A stretch of 64,000 nucleotides of DNA from Indiicoccus explosivorum (GTDB lineage Bacteria; Bacillota; Bacilli; Bacillales_A; Planococcaceae). How positions within the stretch are numbered: the first letter of the stretch is position 1; the number at the start of each line of letters is the position of its first letter. The translations under genes and the position numbers were made by a program. Shown in pieces: positions 8,205 to 16,949 of this stretch. The stretch lies in NCBI RefSeq assembly GCF_002167005.1, contig NZ_NHTN01000023.1:88046-152045 (forward strand). Reading direction: 5' to 3'. The notes beneath the pieces are model-generated. The model saw only the letters and a list, made by a program, of their open reading frames with translations, was not told the origin of the DNA and did no database searches.

Positions 8205-9650
8205 ATGAAGAAACTACCGATGCTGATCAACGGCCAGTGGGTCGGAGAGGACCGGCCGGGGGGACATCCCGTCTACAATCCCTCGACCGGTGAACAGATC
8301 GCGGCCATCACGGCCGGCACGAAAGAAGACGTGGACGCGGCGGTGGCCGCGGCCCGCGCGGCGTTCGAAAGCCCCGAGTGGCAGCGGGTCCGGCCATATG
8401 AGCGGGGGCAGCTGCTGACGGAACTCGCCCGCGAGATCCGGTCGGATCTGGACCGGTGGGCGGAGCTGGAATGCGCCGATGTCGGCAAACCGATCTCGCA
8501 GGCCCGGGCGGATGCGGAAGCCGCGGCGCGGTACTTTGAATTCTACGGCGGGGCGGCGGATAAAGTGACGGGCGATACCATTCCGATCGAAGCGGGCCTC
8601 TTGAACGCGACGGTCCTGGAGCCGGTCGGGGTCACGGCGCACATCATCCCGTGGAACTACCCGCTGCAGATCATCGCCCGCAGTGTGGGGGCGGCGATCG
8701 CGACCGGCAACGCGGTCATCGTGAAAAGCGCGGAAGACACGCCGCTCACCGCCCATGCGCTGGCGGAGTGGTTCAGCGCCAGCTGGCTGCCGGCCGGCAT
8801 CTTCCAGCACATCACCGGGCTCGGCCAGGAAGTGGGCGGGCCGCTGGCGGCGCACCCGGGCATCGGCCATGTGACGTTCACGGGCTCCGTGCCGACGGGC
8901 ATTTCGGTCATGAAAGCGGCGGCGGCCAACGTCGTGCCGGTAACGCTTGAACTGGGCGGCAAGTCCCCGAACATCGTATTCGCGGACGCCGATCTCGCCA
9001 AAGCGCTCGACGGCGTGACGAAGGCGATCATCCAGAACGCCGGGCAAACCTGCTCGGCGGGTTCCAGGCTGCTGGTCGAAGAAAGCGTGAAGGAGGAATT
9101 CCTCGCGCGGCTGGCGGAGAAGTTCGCCTCGCTGACCATCGGTCCGGGCAAGGACGACCCGGACGTCGGGCCGATCCTGAACGACAAGCAGTACCGGCAG
9201 ATCATGGACCGGATCGAAGAAGCGAAGAAGACGGGCCGCGTCGTCGCCGGCGGGGAAGCGGTATCGCCGCCGGGCGGGGGGAACGGCCGCTACATTCGGC
9301 CGACCATCATCGACGGCCTGGCGCCGGACGATCCGGCCGCCCAGGAGGAGATCTTCGGGCCGGTGCTGACGGTCTTTTCGTTCCGGGATGAAGCGGAAGC
9401 GGTGGCGCTCGCGAACGGCACCGACTACGGGCTCGTCGCGGGCATCTGGACGAAGGACATCGATGTGGCGCACGCGGCCGCTGCCCGGCTGAAGGCAGGG
9501 CAGGTGTTCATCAACAGCTACGGCGCGGCGGGCGGCGTCCAGATGCCGTTCGGCGGCTACAAAAAAAGCGGCATCGGCCGGGAAAAGGGCTTCGTCGCGC
9601 TGCGCAACTACGTGCAGATCAAGAACATCGCCATCAAGTTCGGTGACTGA
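8205..9650 (+). CDS. NAD(P)-dependent aldehyde dehydrogenase
   Basis: 481 residues, normal for the ALDH superfamily. Catalytic Glu249 lies in LELGGK and the nucleophile Cys283 in GQTCSAG. The cofactor residue lies in PWNYP...VIVKSAE (Lys174), and the C-terminal motif is MPFGGYKKSGIGRE. Start ATG follows AACGGGAAGG. It is the last gene of the cluster and would convert an aldehyde product to an acid. Specificity cannot be read from sequence. Very GC-rich codon use, like the two preceding genes. Confidence 0.93.
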   Translation: MKKLPMLINGQWVGEDRPGGHPVYNPSTGEQIAAITAGTKEDVDAAVAAARAAFESPEWQRVRPYERGQLLTELAREIRSDLDRWAELECADVGKPISQARADAEAAARYFEFYGGAADKVTGDTIPIEAGLLNATVLEPVGVTAHIIPWNYPLQIIARSVGAAIATGNAVIVKSAEDTPLTAHALAEWFSASWLPAGIFQHITGLGQEVGGPLAAHPGIGHVTFTGSVPTGISVMKAAAANVVPVTLELGGKSPNIVFADADLAKALDGVTKAIIQNAGQTCSAGSRLLVEESVKEEFLARLAEKFASLTIGPGKDDPDVGPILNDKQYRQIMDRIEEAKKTGRVVAGGEAVSPPGGGNGRYIRPTIIDGLAPDDPAAQEEIFGPVLTVFSFRDEAEAVALANGTDYGLVAGIWTKDIDVAHAAAARLKAGQVFINSYGAAGGVQMPFGGYKKSGIGREKGFVALRNYVQIKNIAIKFGD

Positions 9651-9689
9651 GATCCGATTATGTTCGATGTGGAAATTTCCTGAGGAAAG

Positions 9690-9727
9690 CCGCCTTTGGA
9701 ATCGGGTGATTCCAGGGGCGGTTTTTA
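9690..9727 (+). terminator. terminator of the catabolic cluster
   Basis: CCGCC...GGGCGG stem with inner GGAATC/GATTCC, then TTTTT. It is almost identical to the hairpin at 1440-1477. Confidence 0.88.
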
Positions 9728-9743
9728 TGTGTGCCTTTTTTCG

Positions 9744-9790
9744 TGTGCCTGTGTCAGAAACGATTCCGAACTATTTCTGACACAGGCACA
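9744..9790. repeat. palindromic repeat, family B (best copy)
   Basis: 17-base arms: TGTGCCTGTGTCAGAAA (9744-9760) is the exact reverse complement of 9774-9790, with a 13-base loop containing CGATTCCGAA. A second, degenerate arm follows near 9795-9830. Related sequence follows the 1440 terminator as well. Confidence 0.8.
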
Positions 9791-9962
9791 GGAAAAATTC
9801 GGAATTGTTTGCAGCACAGGGGCTGGAAAATTTCCGAAGCAGAAACAGAAAAGTGAGGGGTACAGGGAAAGAGGATGTGAACGGCATGAAAACAGGTCTT
9901 TATGCACTGTGAAATTTCAAAAAATTAATAGTAAAATTCTCTTACAAAGAGAATTTTCTTTG

Positions 9963-10036
9963 AAAAAGGCAAACTTGCTGAAAGGCAGGGACGCAAAGCC
10001 ACGGGCCTACGGGGAACTATGGCCGCCGGGCTGCCA
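9963..10036 (+). ncRNA. cyclic-di-GMP-I riboswitch (GEMM)
   Basis: The conserved core is present in order: AAAAGGCAAAC, GAAA tetraloop, GGGACGCAAAGCCACGGG, a variable P1b loop, then ATGGCCGCCGGGCTGCC. These are the GEMM-I hallmarks, including the CGCAAAGCC ligand-pocket strand and the tetraloop/receptor. It lies 57 bases upstream of the SLH gene at 10093. AAAAGGC (10041-10047) can pair with GCCTTTT (10056-10062), giving a short terminator-like element between aptamer and ribosome site, so control by premature termination is likely. Whether the ligand turns the gene on or off is not readable. Confidence 0.93.
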
Positions 10037-10040
10037 GAGA

Positions 10041-10063
10041 AAAAGGCCGGAGACCGCCTTTTC
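10041..10063 (+). terminator. candidate expression-platform hairpin of the c-di-GMP riboswitch
   Basis: AAAAGGC, an 8-base loop, GCCTTTT followed by CCTTT. Short and with an imperfect U tract, so its strength is uncertain. Confidence 0.5.
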
Positions 10064-10092
10064 CTTTGGATCACTTCCAAGGAGGAAAAGAG

Positions 10093-11733
10093 ATGAAAAT
10101 GAAGAAACCATTTGCCGCGGTGATGGCCGCTATGCTGCTCGCTTCGTCGGCGACAGGTGTATCCGCAGGGAAAGATGAGCGGAAAGGGATGGAGATCGCG
10201 TTCAAGGACACGGGCGGCATGCATTGGGTGAAGGATTCCATCGGCCGGATGAAGTCGAAAGGGATTTTCCAGGGCTATGGCGACGGGCTGTTCCAGCCGT
10301 ATAAGCCGGTCACGCGGCTGCAGTCGGTGATCACGGTCGTGCGTCTGCTCGGACTCGAAGAGGAAGCGAAAGCGACTGCGGTCGGCGCTCCGCTCAATTT
10401 CAAAGATGTCAATTCAATCAATGAAAAGTATTACGGCTATTTGTCCGTTGCCATCGAGGCGGGAGTGCTCGAAGCTGAGGGCGATTCGTTCAACGCATAC
10501 AAGCCGGCGAGCCGGCTGTGGGTGTCGGAGCTTCTCGTGAAAGCGCTCGGTCTGCTGGATGAAGCGGCGGCGGAAGCCGGGGAGACTCCTGAATTCACGG
10601 ATACGGCCACGCTGTCGGCTGCGCAGTCGGGCTTCGTGAATGTGGCTGCGGATTACGATATTTTTGCGGGCACGGTCGAAGGTGCGTTCAAGCCGAATGA
10701 TCCGATCACCCGTGCGCAGATGGCGGCGGTCCTCGACCGGACGTATGGCGCGCTTTTGGAAGTGGAAGGCGCACTGGCCGTGAACGGCACAGTGACAGGG
10801 ACGGATTTCTCGGCATCGCCGGGGACTGTGACGGTGCGTGATTTCACAGGGGCCGAGGCAACGTATTTTATTCCATCGGACCTGCTCGTGCAGTTCGGCA
10901 CACGGTTTTTGACGGCGGACCAGATTCAGGCCGGTGACGTGGTGGAACTGTTTGTCGAGGAAGGCGTCGTGACGGAAGCGGCGATTTACGATGGAGCGGC
11001 GGAAGAAGTGCTGCAGCCGGGTCTCCAGCGCGTGAAGGTGGAAGCGGAGCTTGCGGATGGCACGGAGTTCGAATTGTCGTACCGCTTCAAGAAAGGGCAG
11101 GAAGTCGGTTCGATCGAGATTGAAGGGCCTGAAGGGGAGTCCGAAGAGAAAGGCGCTGAAGCGCTTGCTTCGATCGGGGAGTACCTGGCGGCTTGGCAGC
11201 TGACGCCGGACATGACGGCTGAAGCGTTTGAAGCGGCGATTGCGGCATCGTTCACTTCGGAAATCGAGGAGCTGGAAGCGAGCGCGCTGTTTGCGGACGG
11301 CACGAAGCTGAAGGTGGATGACGAAGAGGAAGAAGCGGAGACCGGGTTCCTAGGTGTAACGGAGTTCGAAGTGTCGGCGGAATTCCCGGATGGCGATTCG
11401 TTCAAAGCGAAGTATAAGAACGAAGGCGGGGAAGCGGACGCTGAAATCGTGACGGAAGAAGGCGGAGTTGAAGCGGAAGCCGCGGAAAGCGAAGCGGCTG
11501 TGCAGCTTGAAGCATGGCTGACCGCTCTTGCCCTGACGCCTGACGTGGAGCCGGCGGTCCTGCAGGAAGCGGTCGCGGCGGCAGTCGGGATTACGGTGAC
11601 GGAAACAGCAGCATTCGACGTGGAAGTAACATTCGCCGGCGGTGAGAAAGTGAAGTCGGCGTTTGAAATGGAAGAGGCGGAAGACGAAGATGATGAAGAA
11701 AATGAAGAGGAAACTGAAACAGTTCCTGAATAA
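10093..11733 (+). CDS. secreted S-layer-homology (SLH) protein with acidic repeat tail
   Basis: ATG 10093 is chosen because AAGGAGG (10079-10085) is seven bases away. 546 residues. Signal peptide 1-25 ends GVSA. Three SLH domains follow at about 37-88, 102-152 and 168-218, the third with the typical PNDPITRAQMAAVL. SLH trimers bind pyruvylated wall polysaccharide. After a small all-beta region the C-terminus holds repeated segments (for example LADGTEFELSYRF, FPDGDSFKAKYK and FAGGEKVKSAFEM) that resemble YusW-like units, separated by very acidic stretches, and a Glu/Asp-rich end. The upstream c-di-GMP riboswitch implies control by sessility signalling. Role: surface-bound structural or binding protein; ligand unknown. 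Confidence 0.88.
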   Translation: MKMKKPFAAVMAAMLLASSATGVSAGKDERKGMEIAFKDTGGMHWVKDSIGRMKSKGIFQGYGDGLFQPYKPVTRLQSVITVVRLLGLEEEAKATAVGAPLNFKDVNSINEKYYGYLSVAIEAGVLEAEGDSFNAYKPASRLWVSELLVKALGLLDEAAAEAGETPEFTDTATLSAAQSGFVNVAADYDIFAGTVEGAFKPNDPITRAQMAAVLDRTYGALLEVEGALAVNGTVTGTDFSASPGTVTVRDFTGAEATYFIPSDLLVQFGTRFLTADQIQAGDVVELFVEEGVVTEAAIYDGAAEEVLQPGLQRVKVEAELADGTEFELSYRFKKGQEVGSIEIEGPEGESEEKGAEALASIGEYLAAWQLTPDMTAEAFEAAIAASFTSEIEELEASALFADGTKLKVDDEEEEAETGFLGVTEFEVSAEFPDGDSFKAKYKNEGGEADAEIVTEEGGVEAEAAESEAAVQLEAWLTALALTPDVEPAVLQEAVAAAVGITVTETAAFDVEVTFAGGEKVKSAFEMEEAEDEDDEENEEETETVPE

Positions 11734-11788
11734 CGGCAGTGACCGCCAAGTGTGCGGTGCCTGACCGGCTGGATAGCTGAATGACAGA

Positions 11789-11832
11789 ATCTCGGATGAC
11801 CGCTGCGTTCGTAGCGGGATCCGGGATTTTTT
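11789..11832 (+). terminator. terminator after the SLH gene
   Basis: Long stem: ATCTCGGAT and CCGCTGC pair with GTAGCGG and ATCCGGGAT around a GTTC-type loop, then TTTTTT. Confidence 0.85.
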
Positions 11833-11842
11833 AGCAGGATTC

Positions 11843-11889
11843 TGCGGTGCCTGGCACCCATTTTCTGAAAATGGGTGCCAGGCACTGCG
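11843..11889. repeat. palindromic repeat family A, copy 1 (short form)
   Basis: GCGGTGCCTGGCACCCATTT with its near-exact reverse complement, tip TCTGAA. It lies directly upstream of the FapA-type gene; the matching copy at 14089 lies directly downstream. Confidence 0.9.
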
Positions 11890-11962
11890 ATTTCTCGCCG
11901 TCCGGTGACTGAATAGTCCGGTAAATGTGGCGGCGGGGGCTGACAGGAAGGAGGGGACCGCG

Positions 11963-14049
11963 GTGCAGAGCGTGGTGTCGAAAGGGCCGACGGTGTCGGA
12001 AGCGATTGAGAGCGGACTGGCGATTTTGGAAACGACGAAAAAAGAAGTGGAAATCGAAGTCATCCAGCAGGCGGAGCGGAAGTTGTGGGGATTGCGGAAG
12101 GTGCCGGCGGTGGTGAAGCTGTCGATGGCCACTGAAAAGGCGGCCCCTGTTGAGGAAACGGCTAACAGGCTGTCGGCGGACGCGCTGCTGGACCGGATTT
12201 TGGAAGAGCATCCGGCGAGTCCTGCGGCGGATCCGGCGGTGTCGCCGCACTTGAGGCGGCGAGCCGGCAGTCGGTGTTTTCGCGGGATGCCGATGAGGAT
12301 CTCGGCGGGAAAGCGTGGGTTTCGGACGGCAAGCTGCACTGCCGGGAGTCGCCGGGGCATATGCCGGCGGTCCGGATCGGCGAAGGGGTGCGGCTGTACA
12401 GGAATGGACAGCCGGTTCAGGAGCCGGTGGCGATTTTGTCGGAAAAAGATGCGTGGGAAGCGGTCGCTGTAGATGAGGAAATCCCGACGGACTGGGCAGT
12501 GGAAATGGACCGGGAAAAAGTGACGGTGACGCTTACCGTGCAGCCGGGCTGCGTCATCAGGCGGTCGCTGTTGGATACAGGGCCCGGGTTCCATGTGGAT
12601 TTGGCTGCGGCTGAAAAAAGGGAGCCGCTGAATGATTTGCCGCTGGAACTGGTGGCGCATAAGCTGGACGCGCTCGGTGTCACGCGCGGCAAAGACGAAC
12701 AGGCACTGAAGTCGGCGCAGGCGACGGAAGTGCCAGGCACTTTCATCGTCGCTGCGGGCAAAGCGGCGGAGCCGGGGAAAGACGGCTGGTTTGAGCCGTT
12801 TATCAGCCTGGAAGTGGCGGATGTGCTGAAGGAGGATGAACAGGGGCGGATCGATTACCGGGAGAGCCGGTCGTTTCCGAATGTGGAAAAAGGCGACGTG
12901 ATCGGAACGATCCACCCGCCGGTTCCGGGTAAGACCGGGTACACGGTGACGGATGAACCGCTTCCGCCGAAACCGGTGAAGCCGGCTTCGGTCCGGGCGG
13001 TCGCCGGTGCTGAAGTGGCGGACGGGAAAGTGGTCGCTACGGAATCCGGCCGGCCGCGTGTGGAGAAGCGGGGCCGGAATTTATTCGTTTCCGTCGTGCC
13101 GAAACTGGTCCACAACGGCGATGTCGGGCTGGAGTCGGGCAACATCCGCTTTAAAGGGGATGTGGAAGTGCTCGGCGACATCGGGGAAGGCATGCTGGTC
13201 GAAGCGGATGGGGATGTCATCGTCCATAAAGTGACGAACGGTGCGACGGTGACGACTTCCGGCATGGTGCTGTCGCATGGCAATATCATTGGTTCTGAAA
13301 TTTCCGCAGGAGAGAACAATATGCTGGTCACGGAACTCGGCCAGCTGCTGGGGACGCTTCATCTTCAGACGGAACAAGTGATCAGCATCGCGGAGCAGCT
13401 GATCCATTCCCCGGCGTTCAATCCGGCGGATGTGGAATCGGCCGGTCTGCAGCCGGTCATCCGAGTAATTGTGGATAAGAAGTTCAAAGGGCTGCCGGGG
13501 CTGGTCAAGAAGTACCGGGAAATCACGGAGCGCGGAGAGAAATTCCTTTTGGATGACCGGTGGAAGGCCGTTTCCGGTCAGCTCGCAGAGGCTTATCTGT
13601 CCTTGACGACAGAAAAGCTGCGAATGGAGAAGCTGGTTTTATTGAGCAAGACGATGAAGGAACTGCATGAGCTGAGTGAGACGGCGGCCGAACCCGACGC
13701 GGCCATCGTGGTGCCGATGGTGCTGAACAGTTCGCTCTATTGCAGCGGGGATATCATGGTCAGCGGGACGGGATGCGTGAATTCGAAAGTGCATGCCGGC
13801 GGGAAGGCGTCGATTTCCGGCATTGCCCGCGGGGGGACGATTTTCGGGCGGCTCGGCGCCGCCGTCGGGGAGACCGGCGCGGAAAGCGGGACGAAGACGA
13901 CGATTGCGGTCCCAGCGGAACAGGAGATCCGGATCGGCATCGGCCGGGAAGGGACGGTGCTGCAGTTCGGCAAGCATGAGTATGTGCTGAAGGAGACGCG
14001 GGAGAACATCGTGGCGAGGCTCGATGAGAGCGGGCGTGTGGTTTTGTAG
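11963..14049 (+). pseudogene. FapA/DUF342-domain protein gene interrupted by a frameshift
   Basis: GTG 11963 has GGAAGGAGGGG six bases upstream. Residues 1-50 form a Jag-N-like domain (VSKGPTVSEAIESGLAIL...). This frame runs on but loses homology near 12240. From about 12241 coding sense moves to another frame (AALEAASRQSVFSRDAD) and continues to 14049 with a DUF342/FapA body: VSDGKLHC, FISLEVADV, the beta-helix repeats (NIRFKGDVEVLGDI, GDVIVHKVTNGATV) and a coiled region near 13370-13690. One missing base near 12235-12245 explains it. No long homopolymer is at the site. The joined product would be about 695 residues, normal for the family, whose members are linked to polar or flagellar assembly; the exact role is unclear. 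Either a true null mutation or a sequence error. Confidence 0.85.
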
Positions 14050-14088
14050 GAGCGTGTGGTATTTGTTTGCGTGGAGTCGCTTTATTTT

Positions 14089-14132
14089 GCGGTGCCTGGC
14101 ACCCATTTTCTGAAAATGGGTGCCAGGCACCT
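14089..14132. repeat. palindromic repeat family A, copy 2 (short form)
   Basis: Core identical to the copy at 11843 (GCGGTGCCTGGCACCCATTT, tip TCTGAA, complementary arm). The pair brackets the FapA-type gene. Confidence 0.9.
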
Positions 14133-14139
14133 CGTTTTT

Positions 14140-14493
14140 TTACTGAGTTCGCAAGATTTTTTGCATGGGTTTTCCTTTGGCGAGTTCGTCGATGAGTTTG
14201 TCGAGGCGGCGGATTTCCTGCATGGTCGGTTCTTCGATTTCTTCGACGCGGACGCCACAGATGACGCCTTTGATGGATGTCCGGGCAGGATTCGGCCCTG
14301 GCGCTTCGGCGAAGAAGGTTTCGAAGTCGGTCCCTTTGCCGAGCTGCCCTTCCAGTTCTTCTTGGCTGTATCCGGTCAGCCAGCGGATGATTTCATCGAC
14401 TTCTGTTTTGGTCCGCTGTTTTTTCTCCGCTTTTTTGATGTAATGCGGGTAGACGCTTGCGAAGCTCATGGAGTAGATTTTATGGCCGGCCAT
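14140..14493 (-). CDS. DUF2200 family protein, 117 aa
   Basis: The full DUF2200 pattern is visible: [15 protein letters not shown] at 12-26, [34 protein letters not shown], and a C-terminal [20 protein letters not shown]. Start ATG at 14493 with GGAGGACC just upstream on the minus strand. Cytosolic, no transmembrane segment. Function of the family is not known to me. It is convergent with the FapA gene and separated from it by the family A hairpin. Confidence 0.88.
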   Translation of the reverse strand: MAGHKIYSMSFASVYPHYIKKAEKKQRTKTEVDEIIRWLTGYSQEELEGQLGKGTDFETFFAEAPGPNPARTSIKGVICGVRVEEIEEPTMQEIRRLDKLIDELAKGKPMQKILRTQ

Positions 14494-14791
14494 GATTCGG
14501 TCCTCCTTCTGTGGGGTTGTGGTGGAAGCCAGAAGGACTGGCTGTCACTTCCTGCTTCCAGTTTATCATGAACGGGGGGAGAAGATGGCAAGGGATGGAG
14601 GGTTCTTGGTTTATTGGCAGGAAGGGGCCTGGAACGTAAATAAACTGAAACGTTCGTGGGGATTTTTTTCAGTATGGTTATTGCATTTTTACCAATCTGC
14701 CTAAAAATTGGTGCTGTCCTGTTTTATTGGACTGTGTCGTGGAAAACGTAGGAATGTAACCAACACAAGTTCCAAAGGAGGTACAAGAAAC

Positions 14792-15292
14792 ATGGCGAAA
14801 CTGAAGAAGTTCTCTGCAGCGGCTCTCGCAACGGGTCTTGTCCTCGGGGGCGGACTTTCAGCCTAAGCTGCGGAAATTGTTACGGTAGAAGCAGGAGACA
14901 CATTTTGGGACATTGCGAATGAATACGGGGTAGACGTGGATGAACTCATCGAGAATAACGATGAATTCGATCCGACAGCTCTACCGGTCGGCGCTGAAGT
15001 GAACGTCGACATTGAAGATGAATCTTATTTCATCGAGCCTGGCGATACGCTTTCGGAGATTGCGGCCGAGTTCGATACAACTGTGGACACATTGATTGAA
15101 TACAATCCTGGCGTGGAAGCGACCGAACTGATGCCGGGTGACGCCATCACGATAGGACCGGCTGAAGACGGCGTCGTCGATGAGGTTGAAGAAGACGACG
15201 AAGCGTTTGAATATGACGATGAAGACGATATCGACGAGTTTGAAGAAGAAGACGAGCTCTTGGATGAAGAAGAGGACGAATTTCTCGAATAA
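14792..15292 (+). pseudogene. secreted double-LysM protein gene with a nonsense codon at the signal-peptide end
   Basis: ATG 14792 follows AAAGGAGG. Residues 1-24 form a perfect signal peptide ending GGGLSA, but codon 25 is TAA (14864-14866). The same frame then reads AAEIVTVEAGDTFWDIANEYGVDVDELIENN, a LysM domain, a second LysM (YFIEPGDTLSEIAAEFDTTV) and an acidic tail. A CAA-to-TAA change (S-A-Q-A-A-E) would explain it. No good internal restart with a ribosome site is seen. LysM domains bind peptidoglycan. So the gene is either inactivated or mis-sequenced. Confidence 0.82.
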
Positions 15293-15308
15293 GTAGGACG
15301 AGTTGATG

Positions 15309-15337
15309 CGGCGGGTGGTTGACCCGCCGTTTTTTTG
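15309..15337 (+). terminator. terminator after the LysM gene
   Basis: CGGCGGGT / ACCCGCCG with a 5-base loop, then eight T. Confidence 0.92.
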
Positions 15338-15426
15338 TGCTGTTTTCTAATCGAATTCTAATTTGTCTGTCACTTTTGTGGCGATTTTATGTGATAAAAT
15401 CAAGAAAATACAAAGGAGGGAATCCC

Positions 15427-15765
15427 GTGAAAAAACGGAATGCGGTTATAGCAGTCGCAGCGTCCGCCGCGGCGCTCGGGGGACTGGCATTCACTTCCCA
15501 GCAGTATTTCGCGGCGGGTGAAGCGGACGTGTCTTTTGATGAGGCGAAACAGATCGCTCTTGAAGCGGTTCCTGGCGAAATCGAGGAAGAAGAGACGGAA
15601 AAAGAGAATGGGTCGGTCTCTTATGAATTCGATATCATTGCCGATGAAGACGGCGTCGAGTATGAAGTGGAAGTGGACGCAGCCGGGGAAACGGCGATAG
15701 AAGTGGAAGATGAAGAAGCGGAAGGCACGGAAGAAGACGATGATGACCAGGAAGAAGCGGAATAA
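15427..15765 (+). CDS. secreted or membrane-anchored PepSY-domain protein, 112 aa
   Basis: GTG 15427 follows AAAGGAGGG. An N-terminal hydrophobic helix (AVIAVAASAAALGGLAF) is a signal or anchor. Then comes a single PepSY domain: VSFDEAKQIALEAVPGEIEEEE, SYEFDIIADEDGVEYEVEVDAAGETAIEVE. The end is very acidic. PepSY proteins inhibit or chaperone secreted peptidases, but many are uncharacterised. Monocistronic; a convergent terminator follows. Confidence 0.85.
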   Translation: MKKRNAVIAVAASAAALGGLAFTSQQYFAAGEADVSFDEAKQIALEAVPGEIEEEETEKENGSVSYEFDIIADEDGVEYEVEVDAAGETAIEVEDEEAEGTEEDDDDQEEAE

Positions 15766-15829
15766 AGAGACCGTTTGGGATGGTGCTGTCCCGGGGTGGA
15801 GAGGATGAAAATCTGCGGTGATAAAAATC

Positions 15830-15852
15830 TGCGGTGACAGGCACCAGTTTTC
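15830..15852. repeat. partial family A repeat
   Basis: GCGGTGACAGGCACCAGTTT: one degraded arm with the TTTCTGAA tip and no second arm. Confidence 0.45.
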
Positions 15853-15878
15853 TGAATAGTTTCAGCACAAGGTACAAA

Positions 15879-15910
15879 ACCGGCCGAGAGGATTCCCGGC
15901 CGGCATTTTT
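15879..15910. terminator. bidirectional terminator between PepSY and SDR genes
   Basis: CCGGCC (15879-15884) / GGCCGG (15897-15902), flanked by TTTTTT on the + side and AAAA on the other, so it can serve both converging genes. Confidence 0.8.
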
Positions 15911-16671
15911 TATCTGGCTGTCTGACCGCCATCGATGGCGAATTCCGCTCCGGTGACGAAACGGGCCTCGTCTGAAGCGAGAAACAGGACTAAGTACGCC
16001 ACGTCTTCTGGTTCACCGACGATGCCAAGCGGGATGTCTTTGAGTGCCGTGTTCTTCATTTCCTCGTTATCAAGTACGACGGACGTCATGGGCGTGTTGA
16101 TAAAACCCGGGTGGACGGAATTGACACGGATGTTGTCGCTGCCCAGTTCAACTGCCAGCCCTTTGGTCAGGAGCCGGGTCGCTCCTTTGGAAGCGGTGTA
16201 GTGGATGCCTGCCGCACCGCCGACAAGCCCTGCCATGGAAGAGATGTTGACGATCGAGCCGCCGCCCGCCTTCCTCATTTCCGGAATGACTGCTTTTGCC
16301 CCGAGGAAGTTGCTGGTTGCGTTCACGTTGATGAACCGGTTCCATGCGTCCATGTCGATTTCGTCCACTTGGGCAAATCCTTCTGCACCACCGATTCCTG
16401 CGTTGTTGATGAGAATGTCGACTTTGCCGTATGTCTCGACGGTTTTTGAGATGACTTTTTCCCATTCCTCTTTGCTCGTTACGTTGTGGGTCAGGGCGAT
16501 CGCTTCCCCGCCGTTTTGCGTGATGCCGTCCACGACTTTCTGCAATCGATCCTCCTGGATATCTGTCGCCACGACTTTCGCGCCTTCCCTAGCGAAAATT
16601 TCCGCTTCCGCCGCACCTTGTCCGCTCGCTGCTCCGGTGATGATGGCGACTTTGCCTGCCAGTCTGCTCAA
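15910..16671 (-). CDS. short-chain dehydrogenase/reductase, glucose/3-oxoacyl-type
   Basis: TTG start at 16671 (minus) is chosen because GGGAGGG is six bases upstream. 253 residues. Cofactor motif TGAASGQG (the usual GIG becomes GQG), NNAG at about residue 88, catalytic Ser in NISSMAG, YTASK, and a DGG end. D34-type acidic residue after the second strand suggests NAD(H). Terminal AIDGGQTAR. Substrate unknown. It diverges from another SDR across about 280 bp with no other gene; I see no clear operator there. Confidence 0.9.
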   Translation of the reverse strand: MSRLAGKVAIITGAASGQGAAEAEIFAREGAKVVATDIQEDRLQKVVDGITQNGGEAIALTHNVTSKEEWEKVISKTVETYGKVDILINNAGIGGAEGFAQVDEIDMDAWNRFINVNATSNFLGAKAVIPEMRKAGGGSIVNISSMAGLVGGAAGIHYTASKGATRLLTKGLAVELGSDNIRVNSVHPGFINTPMTSVVLDNEEMKNTALKDIPLGIVGEPEDVAYLVLFLASDEARFVTGAEFAIDGGQTAR

Positions 16672-16949
16672 TGCAATCCCTCCCAATTTTTAGTTGCTTT
16701 TTAATTTTAATATTCAGATATTTTTCTGTCCAGTAGGGGTGTTGTGGAAGCTTTGCTTTATTCCTTGGGTCAAGCACTTTTCGGGTGCTGGCGTTAAACG
16801 TGTTCTGCCGTTTTTCGATGAGCTGGCTTTTTTTATTTCTTCCGCTACTTTTAACTTGGTTTTAAAGAAGGATGCGTAACGTGGAGGGTGGGTTGATGCG
16901 CCGACGATCAGGCGTTTGCAGCCAACATCCAGGACAGGGGGAGAAGGGA

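Noticed and set aside
9696..10178. 160-aa ORF over the c-di-GMP riboswitch
   Set aside because: It spans a family B repeat, the aptamer and the start of the SLH gene in another frame; no start signal.
11350..12915. 521-aa minus-strand ORF (also large antisense ORFs at 8214-9473 and 54902-56020)
   Set aside because: GC-rich shadow frames opposite strong genes; no ribosome site, low-complexity Arg/His-rich or Ser-rich composition.
14864..14866. Recoding (selenocysteine or readthrough) at the LysM and ilvD stop codons
   Set aside because: Both are TAA, which does not encode selenocysteine, and neither position is a catalytic Cys.
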